From Streptomyces sp. F001 (lineage in GTDB: Bacteria; Actinomycetota; Actinomycetes; Streptomycetales; Streptomycetaceae): a stretch of DNA of 64,000 bases. The notes under the pieces are model-generated. The model saw only the letters and a list, made by a program, of their open reading frames with translations. It was not told the origin of the DNA and did not search any database. Position numbers and translations under genes: made by a program. How positions within the stretch are numbered: the stretch's first letter is position 1; each line of letters opens with the position of its first letter. Shown here piece by piece: positions 15,712 to 30,075 of the stretch. The stretch spans positions 1-64,000 of the forward strand of contig NZ_QZWF01000008.1 of assembly GCF_004187715.1 (NCBI RefSeq). Reading direction: 5' to 3'.

Positions 15712-17268
15712 ATGGGACGCAACACAAGAAAACGCCGTACGCCGCTGGCCACCAAGGCCATAGCCGCATCGGCGGCCCTAGCGCTCGGTGGGGGCGGGCT
15801 GGTATGGGCCAACTTCTATGCCTCGGCACATGAAGACGAGTCTGGGTGGAACCAGACGAAGTCCACGAACGCCCAGGTCGCGACGATCAACTGCCCGGAC
15901 GTCGGCCAGAAGCTGACGAACGTGCCGGAGAGCGCGCGCCAAGGCGTCGCCAAGGAGCTGGCGCTGCTCGACAGGCAGATCACGGACGCCTACACGCGTC
16001 TCGCCGAGACGCGCCAGGCCCAGGCGGGGGACGCCGGTTACGTCGACAACGCCATCCTCGGCCCGCTGAAGTCCAAGCGCGTGGCCACGCTCGACCGGAT
16101 CGGCATCAACATCAACCGGGCGGGCGGCAAGGCTCCGCAGGAGCTCGACCAGTTCGCCCAGTGCCAGGGCGTCCCGGCCGAACAGCCCCAGCCCAACGAC
16201 GGTGACGGTCAGGACCAGAACAACGACGGTCAGGACCAGGACCAGAACAACGACGGTCAGGACCAGGGCCAGGACGGCGGCCAGGACCAGGGTGACGGCG
16301 GCCAGGACAACGGTCAGGACCAGGGCAACGGCGGTCAGGCCGGCAACGGCCCGGTGGCGGACGACTTCATCAACATCGAGGACGTCCAGCCGGGCTCCCG
16401 CAACCTGCCGAACGGTCTGGCCGCGAACGGTGACGGCGGCTCGACGGGCAGCTTCACCACGAACTGCGGCACCAACGAGAACGAGAACCGCAACTCGGAC
16501 AACGTGATCGTGGCGCCCGGTGTCTCCAACGGTGCGCAGCACCAGCACGACTATGTCGGCAACCAGGCCAACAACGCGTTCGCGAGCGACGAGGACCTGG
16601 CGAACGGCGACACCAGCTGCCAGAACCAGGGCGACAAGTCGTCGTACTTCTGGCCGGTGATCCGTCTGCAGGACGGTACGCAGGACATCGACCAGGGCCA
16701 GCCCGGTGGCGGTCAGGACGGCAACGTCGGCAAGATCGTCGAGCCCGCCGAGGCCCAGCTGAAGTTCGTGGGCAACCGGACGAGCGACGTCGTCGCGATG
16801 CCGACGGCCCTGCGCATCATCACCGGTGACGCCAAGTCCTTCACCAACGGCCTGAACAACGCCAACACCTCCTGGAGCTGCACCGGCTTCGAGGACCGGC
16901 AGGTGACGGACAAGTACCCGATCTGCCCCGAAGGCAGCAGCGTGGTGCGGACGTCCAACTTCCAGAGCTGCTGGGACGGCCAGAACATCGACAGCGCCAA
17001 CCACCGCACCCACGTGGACTTCGTGGAGGCGGACGGCACCTGCTCGAACGGTTTCCAGGCCATCCCCCAGCTGCAGGTCCGGCTGGTCTACGACATCCCG
17101 GCCCCGCAGATCGAGAACGGACAGGTGGCGAACGCGTTCGCGGTCGACTCCTTCCCGGAGCAGCTGCACAAGCCGATCACCGACCACAACGACTTCATCA
17201 ACTTCTTCGACGAGGACCTGATGAACGAGATGGTCGACTGCATCAACAACGGCGAGGACTGCCAGTAG
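15712..17268 (+). CDS. Secreted DUF1996 protein with Gln/Asp/Gly-rich linker
   Basis: A 518-residue exported protein. The signal peptide is [20 protein letters not shown] with a cleavage region near YASA-H. Residues about 50-140 form a helical module bounded by Cys ([10 protein letters not shown] to FAQCQGV). Residues about 150-215 are a linker of NDGQDQ and GGQDNGQ repeats. The rest (about residues 220-505) is DUF1996, with [53 protein letters not shown] and [11 protein letters not shown]1996 resembles cell-surface proteins of fungi and actinomycetes and has no established activity. AGAGGAG lies 4 nt before the ATG. Confidence 0.88.
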   Translation: MGRNTRKRRTPLATKAIAASAALALGGGGLVWANFYASAHEDESGWNQTKSTNAQVATINCPDVGQKLTNVPESARQGVAKELALLDRQITDAYTRLAETRQAQAGDAGYVDNAILGPLKSKRVATLDRIGININRAGGKAPQELDQFAQCQGVPAEQPQPNDGDGQDQNNDGQDQDQNNDGQDQGQDGGQDQGDGGQDNGQDQGNGGQAGNGPVADDFINIEDVQPGSRNLPNGLAANGDGGSTGSFTTNCGTNENENRNSDNVIVAPGVSNGAQHQHDYVGNQANNAFASDEDLANGDTSCQNQGDKSSYFWPVIRLQDGTQDIDQGQPGGGQDGNVGKIVEPAEAQLKFVGNRTSDVVAMPTALRIITGDAKSFTNGLNNANTSWSCTGFEDRQVTDKYPICPEGSSVVRTSNFQSCWDGQNIDSANHRTHVDFVEADGTCSNGFQAIPQLQVRLVYDIPAPQIENGQVANAFAVDSFPEQLHKPITDHNDFINFFDEDLMNEMVDCINNGEDCQ

Positions 17269-17283
17269 TCCTGACCCGGTAGG

Positions 17284-17316
17284 AAGCCGGCGGTGGGATT
17301 TCCCACCGCCGGCTTT
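17284..17316. terminator. Terminator after the DUF1996 gene
   Basis: 15-bp perfect arms (AAGCCGGCGGTGGGA and complement), short TT loop, followed by TTT. It is convergent with the lipoprotein gene and may serve both. Confidence 0.9.
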
Positions 17317-17339
17317 CGTTTGCGTCCGGACTTTCGCGG

Positions 17340-17783
17340 TCAGCCGTTGTGGCTGCCACTGTTGTGACCGCCGCTGTTGTGACTGCCACCGGGATTCATG
17401 TGGGCGGACCCCTCCTCCATGGTCCCGCCGAGCCGGCCCTGCAGCGCCGTGACCGTCTTCTCCTCGCCGACGGCGACCCACTTGCGGCCGACGAGGTAGT
17501 AGCCGCCGTAGTCCTTCGCCCCGTTCAGCCACTCGCGCTGGCCGCGGTCGGTGGCGAAGGTCGCGAGGACGAACCTGCCGTCGGTGTTCTTGCAGACGGC
17601 CTGGCGGATCTCGTCGGCGTCCGTCGTCATGTTCGGCTCGCACTTCACCTCGGCGGCCAGGTGCTCCAGGCTGCCGGTCGCCGTCTCCGGTACGGTCGCC
17701 TGGTCGCCGTCGGAGCCGCAGCCCGCCAGCGCCAGCACCGCCACGGCGCCGCTCAGGGCGAGCATCGGTCGGGTCAACCTCAT
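17340..17783 (-). CDS. Lipoprotein, His-rich C-terminus
   Basis: A 147-residue protein with a lipoprotein signal (MRLTRPMLALSGAVAVLALA, lipobox L-A-G-C, Cys22). The mature part has a Cys at KCEPNMTTDADEIRQAVCKN, a predicted globular domain (NTDGRFVLATFATDRGQREW, GGYYLVGRKWVAVG), and a tail of HMNPGGSHNSGGHNSGSHNG. The His/Ser/Gly tail might bind metals, but that is only a guess. AGGA lies before ATG 17783. No family is recognised with confidence. Confidence 0.78.
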   Translation of the reverse strand: MRLTRPMLALSGAVAVLALAGCGSDGDQATVPETATGSLEHLAAEVKCEPNMTTDADEIRQAVCKNTDGRFVLATFATDRGQREWLNGAKDYGGYYLVGRKWVAVGEEKTVTALQGRLGGTMEEGSAHMNPGGSHNSGGHNSGSHNG

Positions 17784-17900
17784 CTGTTCCTCCGGTCCGG
17801 TCTTGGAGCAGGCACACATGCGCCTCAGTTCGATACGGCTGCGGCCCGCTCAGCGCTCAAACCGATACCTCCGCGCGTACGGCTGTGCGAAGGTGGGCCG

Positions 17901-18401
17901 GTGAACCAGGACTGGGAAGACCGAGTGGCCGCCGCCTGGGCCACCTTCGACGACCACACCGACGACCGAGCGGCCGACTTCCGCGCCGTGATCGACGCAC
18001 TCGTCGCCGAACTGCCCGAGGGCAGTCCCCTCGGGCCGTTCGAGCAGGCCTGCGCCTGGGACTCGACGGGCCACTCGGACAAGGCGGTCCCCCTGTACCG
18101 GGAGGCACTGGCGCGCGGGCTCGACGGCTACCGTGGCCGACGGGCGAAGATCCAGCTGTCCAGCTCGCTCAGGAACATCGGGCAGCCGGAGGAGGGCGTC
18201 AAGCTGCTGACGCCCGAACTGGACGCATCCTCCGACGAGTTGGACGATGCGGTACGGGCCACGCTCGCCCTGTGCCTGTCGGGTCTCGGGCGTGATCGGG
18301 AGGGCCTGTCCCTCGTCCTGGGCGCCCTCGCGCCCCATCTGCCGCGCTACCAGCGGTCGATGGCGAACTACGCCCGCGCCCTGGTCGAGCCCCAGGACTG
18401 A
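17901..18401 (+). CDS. Tetratricopeptide-repeat protein (TPR_5 type)
   Basis: A 166-residue protein starting with GTG (VNQDWEDRVAAAWATFDDHT). Two to three TPR-like helical pairs are visible: EQACAWDSTGHSDKAVPLYR, KIQLSSSLRNIGQPEEGVKL and LDDAVRATLALCLSGLGRDR. The total length and sequence fit the TPR_5 group common in actinobacteria. These are protein-interaction scaffolds without a known enzymatic role. AAGGTGGG precedes the start. It is divergent from the lipoprotein gene. Confidence 0.83.
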   Translation: MNQDWEDRVAAAWATFDDHTDDRAADFRAVIDALVAELPEGSPLGPFEQACAWDSTGHSDKAVPLYREALARGLDGYRGRRAKIQLSSSLRNIGQPEEGVKLLTPELDASSDELDDAVRATLALCLSGLGRDREGLSLVLGALAPHLPRYQRSMANYARALVEPQD

Positions 18402-18449
18402 CGCACGGGGCGGCGGTGACCAACCGTCGATTCGCTCGTTCTGCTGAAC

Positions 18450-20408
18450 GTGCAGTCACAGGATGTCGCCCAGCGCCAGAGCTCCGCACCAGCCGCCCCC
18501 ACCGACCCGGTGGTCGACGTCGAACAGGCCGAGGCCGCGCTCGTCGAGCACTATCCGCGACTCGTCCGCCTCGCCTATCTGGTACTGCCACCGAGCCTGG
18601 GCCGCAACCGGCGCGTCCTGACCGCACACTCCCTCACCCAGCGCGCCCTGCCACGCGGCCGGGCCTCGGCCGCCGTGATCCCGGCCCAGTCCACGGGCCA
18701 GTCCACAGGCCAGTCCACAAGCCAGGGCCGGGACGGCGACCCGGGCTACGCCTTCGTCCGCCTCCAGGTCCTGCGGACGGCGCTGGAGGCCGCCCTGCCG
18801 CTGCGGCGCAAGGCGTGGCCCAAGCGCTCCCAGCTGCCGCCACTGCTCCCCCAGGTGTGGGGTCTCAAGCTCTTCCCGCGCTCCGGCGGTGCCGACGAAC
18901 TGGCCCTGGACCAGCGGCTGTCCGTCCTGTCCGCCCCCGCCCGCGCCGCCTACGTCCTGCGCGGCCTGGAGCGGCTGGCCGACCCCGAGGTGCACCGGGT
19001 GCTGACGGCCGCCGGCGTCGACGACACGGAGGCGGCGCTGGGCGAGGCCGACGCCGTACCCGCGCAGTACGCACTGCTCGACTCCCCCGAGTTCGACCCC
19101 TGCTTGCTCCACGCCCGGCCCACCGACCTGATGCGGCGCCGCCAGCGCACAAAGGCCGCGCTCGCCGCGGCGGCGGCCCTCGCCGTGAGCGGGGCACTGC
19201 TCGGCCTGCCCGGCGACGGCTGGGGCCCCGACGGTCCCGCGGCCCCGTCGTACGCGCAGAACCCGGCGGCCGAGGCGGCCCTCGACCCCAGCAGGCTGAC
19301 GAAGGTCTCCCCCACCGCCTGGCGGTCCTCCGCCCGCACGGGCTTCTCCGTCTGGCCCGCGCGCGGCGACCTCACCGGTGACCGGGCGCTGCTGCGTCGC
19401 GCGCTCGCCGTCTGGGCACGCCCGGGCGAGACCGTCCAGGTCTCGACCACCCCCGGCACCCCCTCCGGCGGCCCGGCCGGCCCGCCCCAGCTGCTGTACG
19501 CGGGGAACGTCGACAACGCGCGCGTGGTGCTCCTCCACGACGGTCTGCGCATCGCCCGCTACGCCGAGCCGAAGGACGGCACTGCCGGCGCCGCCCTCGA
19601 CTTCGCCCGCACCGACGGCGCCACCGGGGCCGAGGCGAACGCCGTGGTCCTGGGCCGCACCGACGGCAACGTCCGCTATCTGACGGCGCCCTGGGTGACG
19701 AAGGTGGCCGAGCGGGACCTGCTGGAGCCGAGCTCCGGCGCGATGGACCTCACGATCACCGACGGGATCACCTCGCCGCTGGCCAGCCCCGCGACCAAAG
19801 ACGGCTCCTGCGCGTCGTGGAACGTCCTGCAGATCACCGACGACTCCGGTACGCGGCTGATGACGGACCTGGGCGAGCTGGTGCCGGCCCGCCTCACCAC
19901 CGGGCGGCCGGGCAGGACGCACGACGCGGCCGGGGCGGAGTCGCTGCGCACCTGGGCGCCGTTCGGCTGTTCGCTGTTCGCAGTGCGCGGGCAGGGGGTG
20001 CGGTCGGTGAACGCCTGGCAGTACGCCGAGCAGCCGCTGCCCGACGCGAGCGGCACGGCGGCGTGGGTGTGCACGCGCGCGGAGACCTGGCGGGGCGGCG
20101 GCGAGCGGGCGCTGGCGCAGTTCCACACGCCGGGCGGGACGTACGGGGCGGTCGCCGCGAAGGCCGAGAACGTACCGGCGTGCGGGGCGCGCGATCCCCA
20201 TGTGCTGGCGGGCGTGCTGTGGAAGTCCGAGGCGGGTTCCTGGTATCTCCTGGCGGCGGGCAGCCGCGACACCGCGTCGATCAGCACGACCGGCGGCGTG
20301 GAACAGACCGCGCAGGGCAACCTGTTGGCCGTACCCGCCAAGAAGGGCACTCAGGCCGGGCTGAAGGCGACCCTGACGGACGGGCGGTCGATCAGCGGCC
20401 TGCGCTAG
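18450..20408 (+). CDS. Membrane-anchored protein with sigma-factor-like N-terminus
   Basis: A 652-residue protein. Residues 25-60 (AALVEHYPRLVRLAYLVLPP) resemble sigma-70 region 2 of ECF factors, and YVLRGLERLADPEVHRVLTA (about residues 170-190) resembles region 4. A Gln/Ser/Thr repeat QSTGQSTGQSTSQ is at about 85. One membrane segment is at about 232-252, followed by a large extracytoplasmic part (260-652) with Cys-containing SCASWNVLQI, FGCSLFAVRG, WVCTRAETWRGG and PACGARDP. The architecture suggests a cytoplasmic sigma-like module tethered to an outside sensor domain. No SD is seen before the GTG. The function is unknown. Confidence 0.75.
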   Translation: MQSQDVAQRQSSAPAAPTDPVVDVEQAEAALVEHYPRLVRLAYLVLPPSLGRNRRVLTAHSLTQRALPRGRASAAVIPAQSTGQSTGQSTSQGRDGDPGYAFVRLQVLRTALEAALPLRRKAWPKRSQLPPLLPQVWGLKLFPRSGGADELALDQRLSVLSAPARAAYVLRGLERLADPEVHRVLTAAGVDDTEAALGEADAVPAQYALLDSPEFDPCLLHARPTDLMRRRQRTKAALAAAAALAVSGALLGLPGDGWGPDGPAAPSYAQNPAAEAALDPSRLTKVSPTAWRSSARTGFSVWPARGDLTGDRALLRRALAVWARPGETVQVSTTPGTPSGGPAGPPQLLYAGNVDNARVVLLHDGLRIARYAEPKDGTAGAALDFARTDGATGAEANAVVLGRTDGNVRYLTAPWVTKVAERDLLEPSSGAMDLTITDGITSPLASPATKDGSCASWNVLQITDDSGTRLMTDLGELVPARLTTGRPGRTHDAAGAESLRTWAPFGCSLFAVRGQGVRSVNAWQYAEQPLPDASGTAAWVCTRAETWRGGGERALAQFHTPGGTYGAVAAKAENVPACGARDPHVLAGVLWKSEAGSWYLLAAGSRDTASISTTGGVEQTAQGNLLAVPAKKGTQAGLKATLTDGRSISGLR

Positions 20409-20466
20409 CTGGACGCATATGAACGCCCCTGGCCGGTCCTGTCCGTTCGAGGCTGGATCCGATCGG

Positions 20467-20472
20467 TAAGGT
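20467..20472 (+). promoter_or_regulatory. -10 hexamer TAAGGT of a likely leaderless promoter
   Basis: TAAGGT, 6 nt, then ATG 20479; no ribosome binding site in between. Confidence 0.5.
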
Positions 20473-20478
20473 GTTCGT

Positions 20479-21171
20479 ATGTCTACCGGGGTTCGCCGCA
20501 GGATGGGTGTCGAGGAGCGACGGCAGCAGCTGATCGGCGTCGCCCTCGAGCTGTTCAGCCGCCGCTCTCCGGATGAGGTCTCCATCGACGAGATAGCGTC
20601 GGCCGCGGGCATCTCACGCCCGCTGGTCTATCACTACTTTCCCGGCAAACTCAGTCTGTACGAGGCCGCGTTGAGGCGTGCGGCGGACGATCTGGCGGGC
20701 CGGTTCGTGGAGCCGCACGAGGGTCCGCTGGGGGCGCGGCTGCTGCGCGTGATGCGCCGGTTCTTCGACTTCGTCGACCAGCACGGCCCCGGTTTCTCGG
20801 CGTTGATGCGCGGCGGCCCGGCGGTAGGCTCGTCGACGACGAACGCGCTCATCGATGCCGTACGGCAGGCCGCGTATGACCAGATCGTTGCGCATCTCGG
20901 CGTCGAGGAGCCGACGCCCGCGCGGCTGGAACTGGTCGTCCGCTCCTGGATCTCGCTCGCCGAGTCGACGGCGCTGATCTGGCTGGACGGCCGACGCGTC
21001 CCGCGCGCCGAGCTGGAGGTGCAGCTCGTGCACGACTTCGCCGCACTGGCCGCCGTCGGCGCCGCCCACGACGAGGAGCTGGCGACGCTGATGCGCCGCG
21101 CCCTCAAGGACGAGCCGGGCGACGGTCCGTTCGGCGACCTGGTGGCCCGGCTGGTCTTGCTGGCTTCCTAG
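20479..21171 (+). CDS. TetR-family regulator
   Basis: A 230-residue protein. The N-terminal TetR HTH is RRRMGVEERRQQLIGVALEL, DEVSIDEIASAAGISRPLVY and HYFPGKLSLYEAALRRAADD; the C-terminal ligand domain is unrelated to known classes (FFDFVDQHGPGFSALMRG, WISLAESTALIWLDGR). The ligand is unknown. It is convergent with the isomerase gene, and their stop codons overlap in a shared CTAG (21168-21171). The promoter appears leaderless. Confidence 0.93.
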   Translation: MSTGVRRRMGVEERRQQLIGVALELFSRRSPDEVSIDEIASAAGISRPLVYHYFPGKLSLYEAALRRAADDLAGRFVEPHEGPLGARLLRVMRRFFDFVDQHGPGFSALMRGGPAVGSSTTNALIDAVRQAAYDQIVAHLGVEEPTPARLELVVRSWISLAESTALIWLDGRRVPRAELEVQLVHDFAALAAVGAAHDEELATLMRRALKDEPGDGPFGDLVARLVLLAS

Positions 21172-21524
21172 CCCTCGAACTTCCGGTACGAGGGGTCGAG
21201 GTCGCGTACCTCGGCCGAGGCGTGCAGTGCGAGGCCCTCGGCGGGCTTGATGTGCTGGCGCAGCAGGTCGAGTACGGCCTCGGTGAGCCGGACCTTGGTC
21301 TCGTCCGTGCGGCCGGCCAGCAGCCCCAGCGTCACATGGACGACCGCGTGCCCCTGGGTGTCCTCCCCGACCGTGGTGTCCTCGGTCCGCCGGAACTGCG
21401 TCTTGCACGCCGGCAGCTTCGCGGCCGCGATCTCGACCACCGTGGTGTGCAGGGCCCGCGCGAAGGCGGGCCGGTCGAAGTCGTCCGCGAGCTGCGCGGA
21501 GTAGTCGACGGTGATCTGCGGCAT
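21168..21524 (-). CDS. 5-carboxymethyl-2-hydroxymuconate isomerase-like tautomerase
   Basis: A 118-residue protein of the CHMI family in the tautomerase superfamily, with the catalytic Pro2 (MPQITVDYSAQLADDFDRPA), conserved CKTQFRRTEDTTVGED (residues about 40-55), HVTLGLLAGRTDETKVRLTE and a C-terminal DLDPSYRKFEG. The family equilibrates 5-carboxymethyl-2-hydroxymuconate tautomers in homoprotocatechuate breakdown. No other pathway genes are nearby, so the actual substrate is uncertain. AGGAG lies 5 nt before the ATG. Confidence 0.86.
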   Translation of the reverse strand: MPQITVDYSAQLADDFDRPAFARALHTTVVEIAAAKLPACKTQFRRTEDTTVGEDTQGHAVVHVTLGLLAGRTDETKVRLTEAVLDLLRQHIKPAEGLALHASAEVRDLDPSYRKFEG

Positions 21525-21572
21525 GGGTGCTCCTGTTCTACGTCGGACAGGAGCACCCTAACCGCATGACCG

Positions 21573-26978
<5,406 letters not shown>

Positions 26979-27065
26979 AGGCGTGAACTCCTTGCGATTA
27001 CGGCTCAATCGGGTCCGACCCCTACGCCGCGGCACGGCTTCGATGCCGGGCGCCGGCGTGACCGT

Positions 27066-27120
27066 ATCGCCAACGCAAGTTTTCAGCAAGGGTCTTGAAA
27101 TCGATAGCAAGAGCTTTCAC
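27066..27120 (-). promoter_or_regulatory. MalR-type repeats upstream of pulA
   Basis: Three GCAAG motifs occur at 27075, 27086 and 27107 (CTTGC on the pulA strand), the first two 11 bp apart, with TTTCA pieces at the same phase. These match the CTTGC/GCAAG motifs at the malE-malR and aml promoters. Confidence 0.6.
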
Positions 27121-27189
27121 CACGGAGCTGGAAGTGCGTTGTGTGCGCGACTCGCGGGGTCGCGGCAGCGAACGGCCCTCTATGTCGGC

Positions 27190-27615
27190 GTGGTGAGCGC
27201 TGCGTGGTTTGGTCTGATCGGGGTCGTGGTCGGTGGGTTGATCTCCACGTTGTGGGGGTGGCTCGCGGCGATTCGTCAGAAGCTTGCCGATGGCCTCGTA
27301 GCCGCCCGCCTGGTCGAGGACGACTTGATTCACCTTGAACTGGAAAGCGATACGCAGGCTGGTCATCAGAGACTTCCAAATGCGCAGATTTGGGCGGACA
27401 ACCGGGTCGCACTCGCGAGGGTTCTGGGTTCCCAGCAATGGAGGGCTGTCTCCGCTGTCTATCGCAACAGCACATCGCCGATGGCTCTGACCTGGAGCCG
27501 GCGGGATCAGGAGCTTCACGCCGCACGCAAGGCACTCGCGCCATTGGCGGCAGGCAAACGCCATGTCGTGCGGCAACGCTGGCGGAACATGTTCCATCGG
27601 CGCACGGAAGCCTGA
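27190..27615 (+). CDS. Putative membrane-anchored protein, unknown function
   Basis: ORF of about 141 residues from GTG 27190 (or GTG 27193). It has a single N-terminal membrane segment (VSAAWFGLIGVVVGGLISTL) and a soluble basic tail (RLVEDDLIHLELESDTQAGH, RNSTSPMALTWSRRDQELHA, RQRWRNMFHRRTEA). Streptomycetes have many short proteins of this make-up, but I recognise no named family. There is no SD, so the start is uncertain; TTG starts upstream in frame are possible. GC content and codon bias are lower than in neighbours, and it borders a degraded region. Confidence 0.5.
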   Translation: MVSAAWFGLIGVVVGGLISTLWGWLAAIRQKLADGLVAARLVEDDLIHLELESDTQAGHQRLPNAQIWADNRVALARVLGSQQWRAVSAVYRNSTSPMALTWSRRDQELHAARKALAPLAAGKRHVVRQRWRNMFHRRTEA

Positions 27616-28127
27616 AAACGGCGGCCCCTGCACCACTTGATGGGACACGATCCCGCGGGGGCCGTCTCCACGGGAGTGGTGTACCGGCTCTGGGTGTTAC
27701 ACATGCCGTAGATCTGCAACATCTGCGGCTGATCAACCGCTCGGCCGACCCCTACACCACATTGCGGGACAGCACCCTGCTGGGGAACCCTCCGGCCGCG
27801 GCTTACGGTCCGCAACGGGAGGGGCATTCGGGTGCGACCCTGGCCCTGCGGTCGCCATGGGGCCCCTTTACGTGGGAGCAGGCGCCCCCGCAGCAGCAGG
27901 GGTGCGGCGGAGCTGGTTCCCGTGCTCGCCGAGCCGCCGCCCACGGTCACAGCGGGGCATGTACGTCGTCATGATCACCGCGCATCCCACGCCGGTGCCG
28001 CCAGCGCCCGCGCTCGCTCGCTCGTGCGGCGCCAGCACGTAGGCGCGCACCAGAGTGCGGGTGCTGACGTCGTCCTCTGGGACGGCCGGTTCGGAAGGCG
28101 GCCAGGGCTGCGCAGCCCTGCGCCGCT

Positions 28128-28316
28128 CTGCTGCGCTCGGGGCTGGCCAAGGCCGACGCGGCGGGTCTGCCCGCCTGTCTGGAGTCTTCCAAGCCGTCCA
28201 ACCTGCCCTTTTACGAGCGCTTCGGCTTCACCGTGCGTGAGGAGCTGCGGCTGCCGGGGAACGGGCCGGCGCTGTGGGCGATGTGGCGCGAACCACGCCG
28301 CCCTGCCGGTGCCTAG
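28128..28316 (+). pseudogene. GNAT acetyltransferase C-terminal fragment
   Basis: The frame has no start codon. It reads GLAKADAAGLPACLESSKPS, then NLPFYERFGFTVREELRLPG, then ALWAMWREPR and a stop at 28314. These match the C-terminal half of GNAT acyltransferases (acetyl-CoA tail then PFYERFGF). The upstream acetyl-CoA-binding motif is missing or scrambled; the preceding stretch has GC-rich repeats. The remaining sequence 27616-28127 shows no gene that I can support. Confidence 0.65.
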
Positions 28317-28317
28317 A

Positions 28318-28359
28318 GGTGCTGGTCACAGCCAGTCGTTGATGGCTGCGACCAGCACC
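28318..28359. terminator. Hairpin after the GNAT fragment
   Basis: GGTGCTGGTC-A-CAGCCA pairs with TGGCTG-C-GACCAGCACC, with a single mismatched pair. The rest of 28360-28533 shows nothing further; aml ends at 28534 on the minus strand. Confidence 0.6.
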
Positions 28360-28533
28360 GTCGCTTCGTGAACGAGGCCAGCGTCTGGGAAGCGACTCAG
28401 CCCCGCTACGAGCGGCCCCCCGCAACTGCCCAGCTTTCCTCGGACTTGCAGCGGACCTGTGCCGCTACAGGCGACTACCGTCAATCCCTTGCGCCGGAGG
28501 GGCGGCCGACATCAGCCGCCCCCGACTAACCGT

Positions 28534-29916
28534 TCAGCAGCTGGACTTGCCCGCATACACCGCCAGCGCCGTGTTGGCGCCCAGCGTCGCGGTGAGCTGG
28601 CCGGAACCATTCACCGTCACCGTGGTGTTGTTCTGCACATTGCAGTACGTCCCCGCCGGCAGCGACGTCTGGTACGTCCGGCTCAGCGAGCCCGACTCGT
28701 GGTTGATGGCCACGAACCCCTTGCTGCCCCGCCCGAACGCGATCGCGTCGCCCCCGTTGTCCCACCAGTTGGTGACGGCCTCACCGCGCGTGGCGTTGCG
28801 GAAGGCGACCACGGACTTGATCTCGGGCCAGTTGTGCTGGCACTTCCAGCCGTCCTGCCAACAGGCGTTGACCTGGCCGCCGTTGGGCGGGCCCGCGTCG
28901 TGGTCGGTGAACTCGTAACCGGAGTTGATGTCGGGGGCACCGTACGGCCAGGCCAGCATGAAGACGTTGGCCAGGGTGTAGTTGGCGCCGTCCTTGTAGT
29001 TCAGGGTGGAGCCATTGCGCTCGGTGTCGTGGTTGTCGACGAAGACACCGGAGACGCCACTGTTCATGTAACCCCAGCCCTCGCCGTAGTTCTTCAGGTA
29101 GGCGAGGTTCTCGTTGTTGAAGACCCGCTTGAGGTCGTACGCGTACCGGAACTCCTGCACGTCGCCGTTGCCGGTGTACTCCGTCGGCTGGACGGCCTCC
29201 CCGCTGCCGTAGATGACCTCCTGCTTCCAGTACACCGACGGGTTGCTCAGCCGGGACTTGATGTTCGCCAGATCGGCCGTGTCCATGTGCTTGGCCGCGT
29301 CGATGCGGAAGCCGTCCACGCCGAGCGAGAGGAGATCGTTCATGTAGCCGGCGATGGCGCCGCGGACGTAGGACTCGCTCGTGTCCAGGTCGGCGAGGCC
29401 CACCAGTTCGCAGTGCTGGACGTTCCAGCGGTCCTGGTAGTTGCTGATCTGGCTCGTGCAGTCGTCGAAGTCGGGCGACGAGTACAGGCCGGGGTAGTTG
29501 TACTTCGAGTACGACGAGCCGCCGGTGCCGGTGCCGCTGCCCGCCGACATGTGGTTGATGACCGTGTCGACGACGACCTTGACCCCGGCCGCGTGGCAGG
29601 TGTTCACCATGTTCTGGAAGGCGGTGCGGTCGCCCAGCCGGCCGGCGATCCTGTAGCTCACCGGCTGGTACGAGGTCCACCACTGCGCGCCCTGTATGTG
29701 TTCGGCGGGCGGGGAGACCTGCACGTAGCCGTAGCCGGCGGGGCCGAGGGTGTTGGTGCACTCGCGGGCGACCGAGGCGAAGTTCCACTCGAAGAGGACG
29801 GCCGTGACGTCCTTGGTTCCGGGCGGAGCGGCCTGTGCGGTCGGCGCCGCGGTTGGGTTCATGACAAGGGCGGCGGCCGCGAGGGCGGCGGCCCCGGAGA
29901 GGGTTCTGCGTGCCAT
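28534..29916 (-). CDS. aml: Secreted alpha-amylase (GH13)
   Basis: A 460-residue extracellular endo-acting amylase. The signal peptide is [20 protein letters not shown], with the mature protein starting near [19 protein letters not shown]. Catalytic motifs: [30 protein letters not shown] (nucleophile Asp), EVIYGSGEA (general acid), [11 protein letters not shown]. The C-terminal beta-domain [20 protein letters not shown] and [16 protein letters not shown] resembles family GH13_32; there is no CBM20. It lies downstream of the aglA gene on the same strand, with its own promoter containing MalR-like motifs. Confidence 0.96.
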   Translation of the reverse strand: MARRTLSGAAALAAAALVMNPTAAPTAQAAPPGTKDVTAVLFEWNFASVARECTNTLGPAGYGYVQVSPPAEHIQGAQWWTSYQPVSYRIAGRLGDRTAFQNMVNTCHAAGVKVVVDTVINHMSAGSGTGTGGSSYSKYNYPGLYSSPDFDDCTSQISNYQDRWNVQHCELVGLADLDTSESYVRGAIAGYMNDLLSLGVDGFRIDAAKHMDTADLANIKSRLSNPSVYWKQEVIYGSGEAVQPTEYTGNGDVQEFRYAYDLKRVFNNENLAYLKNYGEGWGYMNSGVSGVFVDNHDTERNGSTLNYKDGANYTLANVFMLAWPYGAPDINSGYEFTDHDAGPPNGGQVNACWQDGWKCQHNWPEIKSVVAFRNATRGEAVTNWWDNGGDAIAFGRGSKGFVAINHESGSLSRTYQTSLPAGTYCNVQNNTTVTVNGSGQLTATLGANTALAVYAGKSSC

Positions 29917-29936
29917 GTGGGGGTTCCTTCACCGTT

Positions 29937-30045
29937 GAAGGTTCTTGCTGAAATCTTTCAGCCATCTTGCGGTGACGCAGATGTTAAAGGCCCGCCGCCC
30001 GAAAGGGCAGCGGGCCGTACGAACTTCAATGAAAAATCTTGCGAC
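29937..30045 (-). promoter_or_regulatory. MalR-type motifs upstream of aml
   Basis: CTTGC occurs at 29944, 29966 and 30038 within 100 bp upstream of aml, together with AAATCTTTCAG. It is the same core as the malE-malR and pulA sites, consistent with maltose induction and glucose repression of amylase. Confidence 0.6.
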
Positions 30046-30075
30046 GGGCCGTCAGGACCGGCCCGGCCGCGGCCG

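Noticed and set aside
27083-27974. Several 100-200 aa open frames
   Set aside because: Apart from the membrane-anchored frame at 27190 they show no codon-bias pattern, no RBS and no family resemblance.
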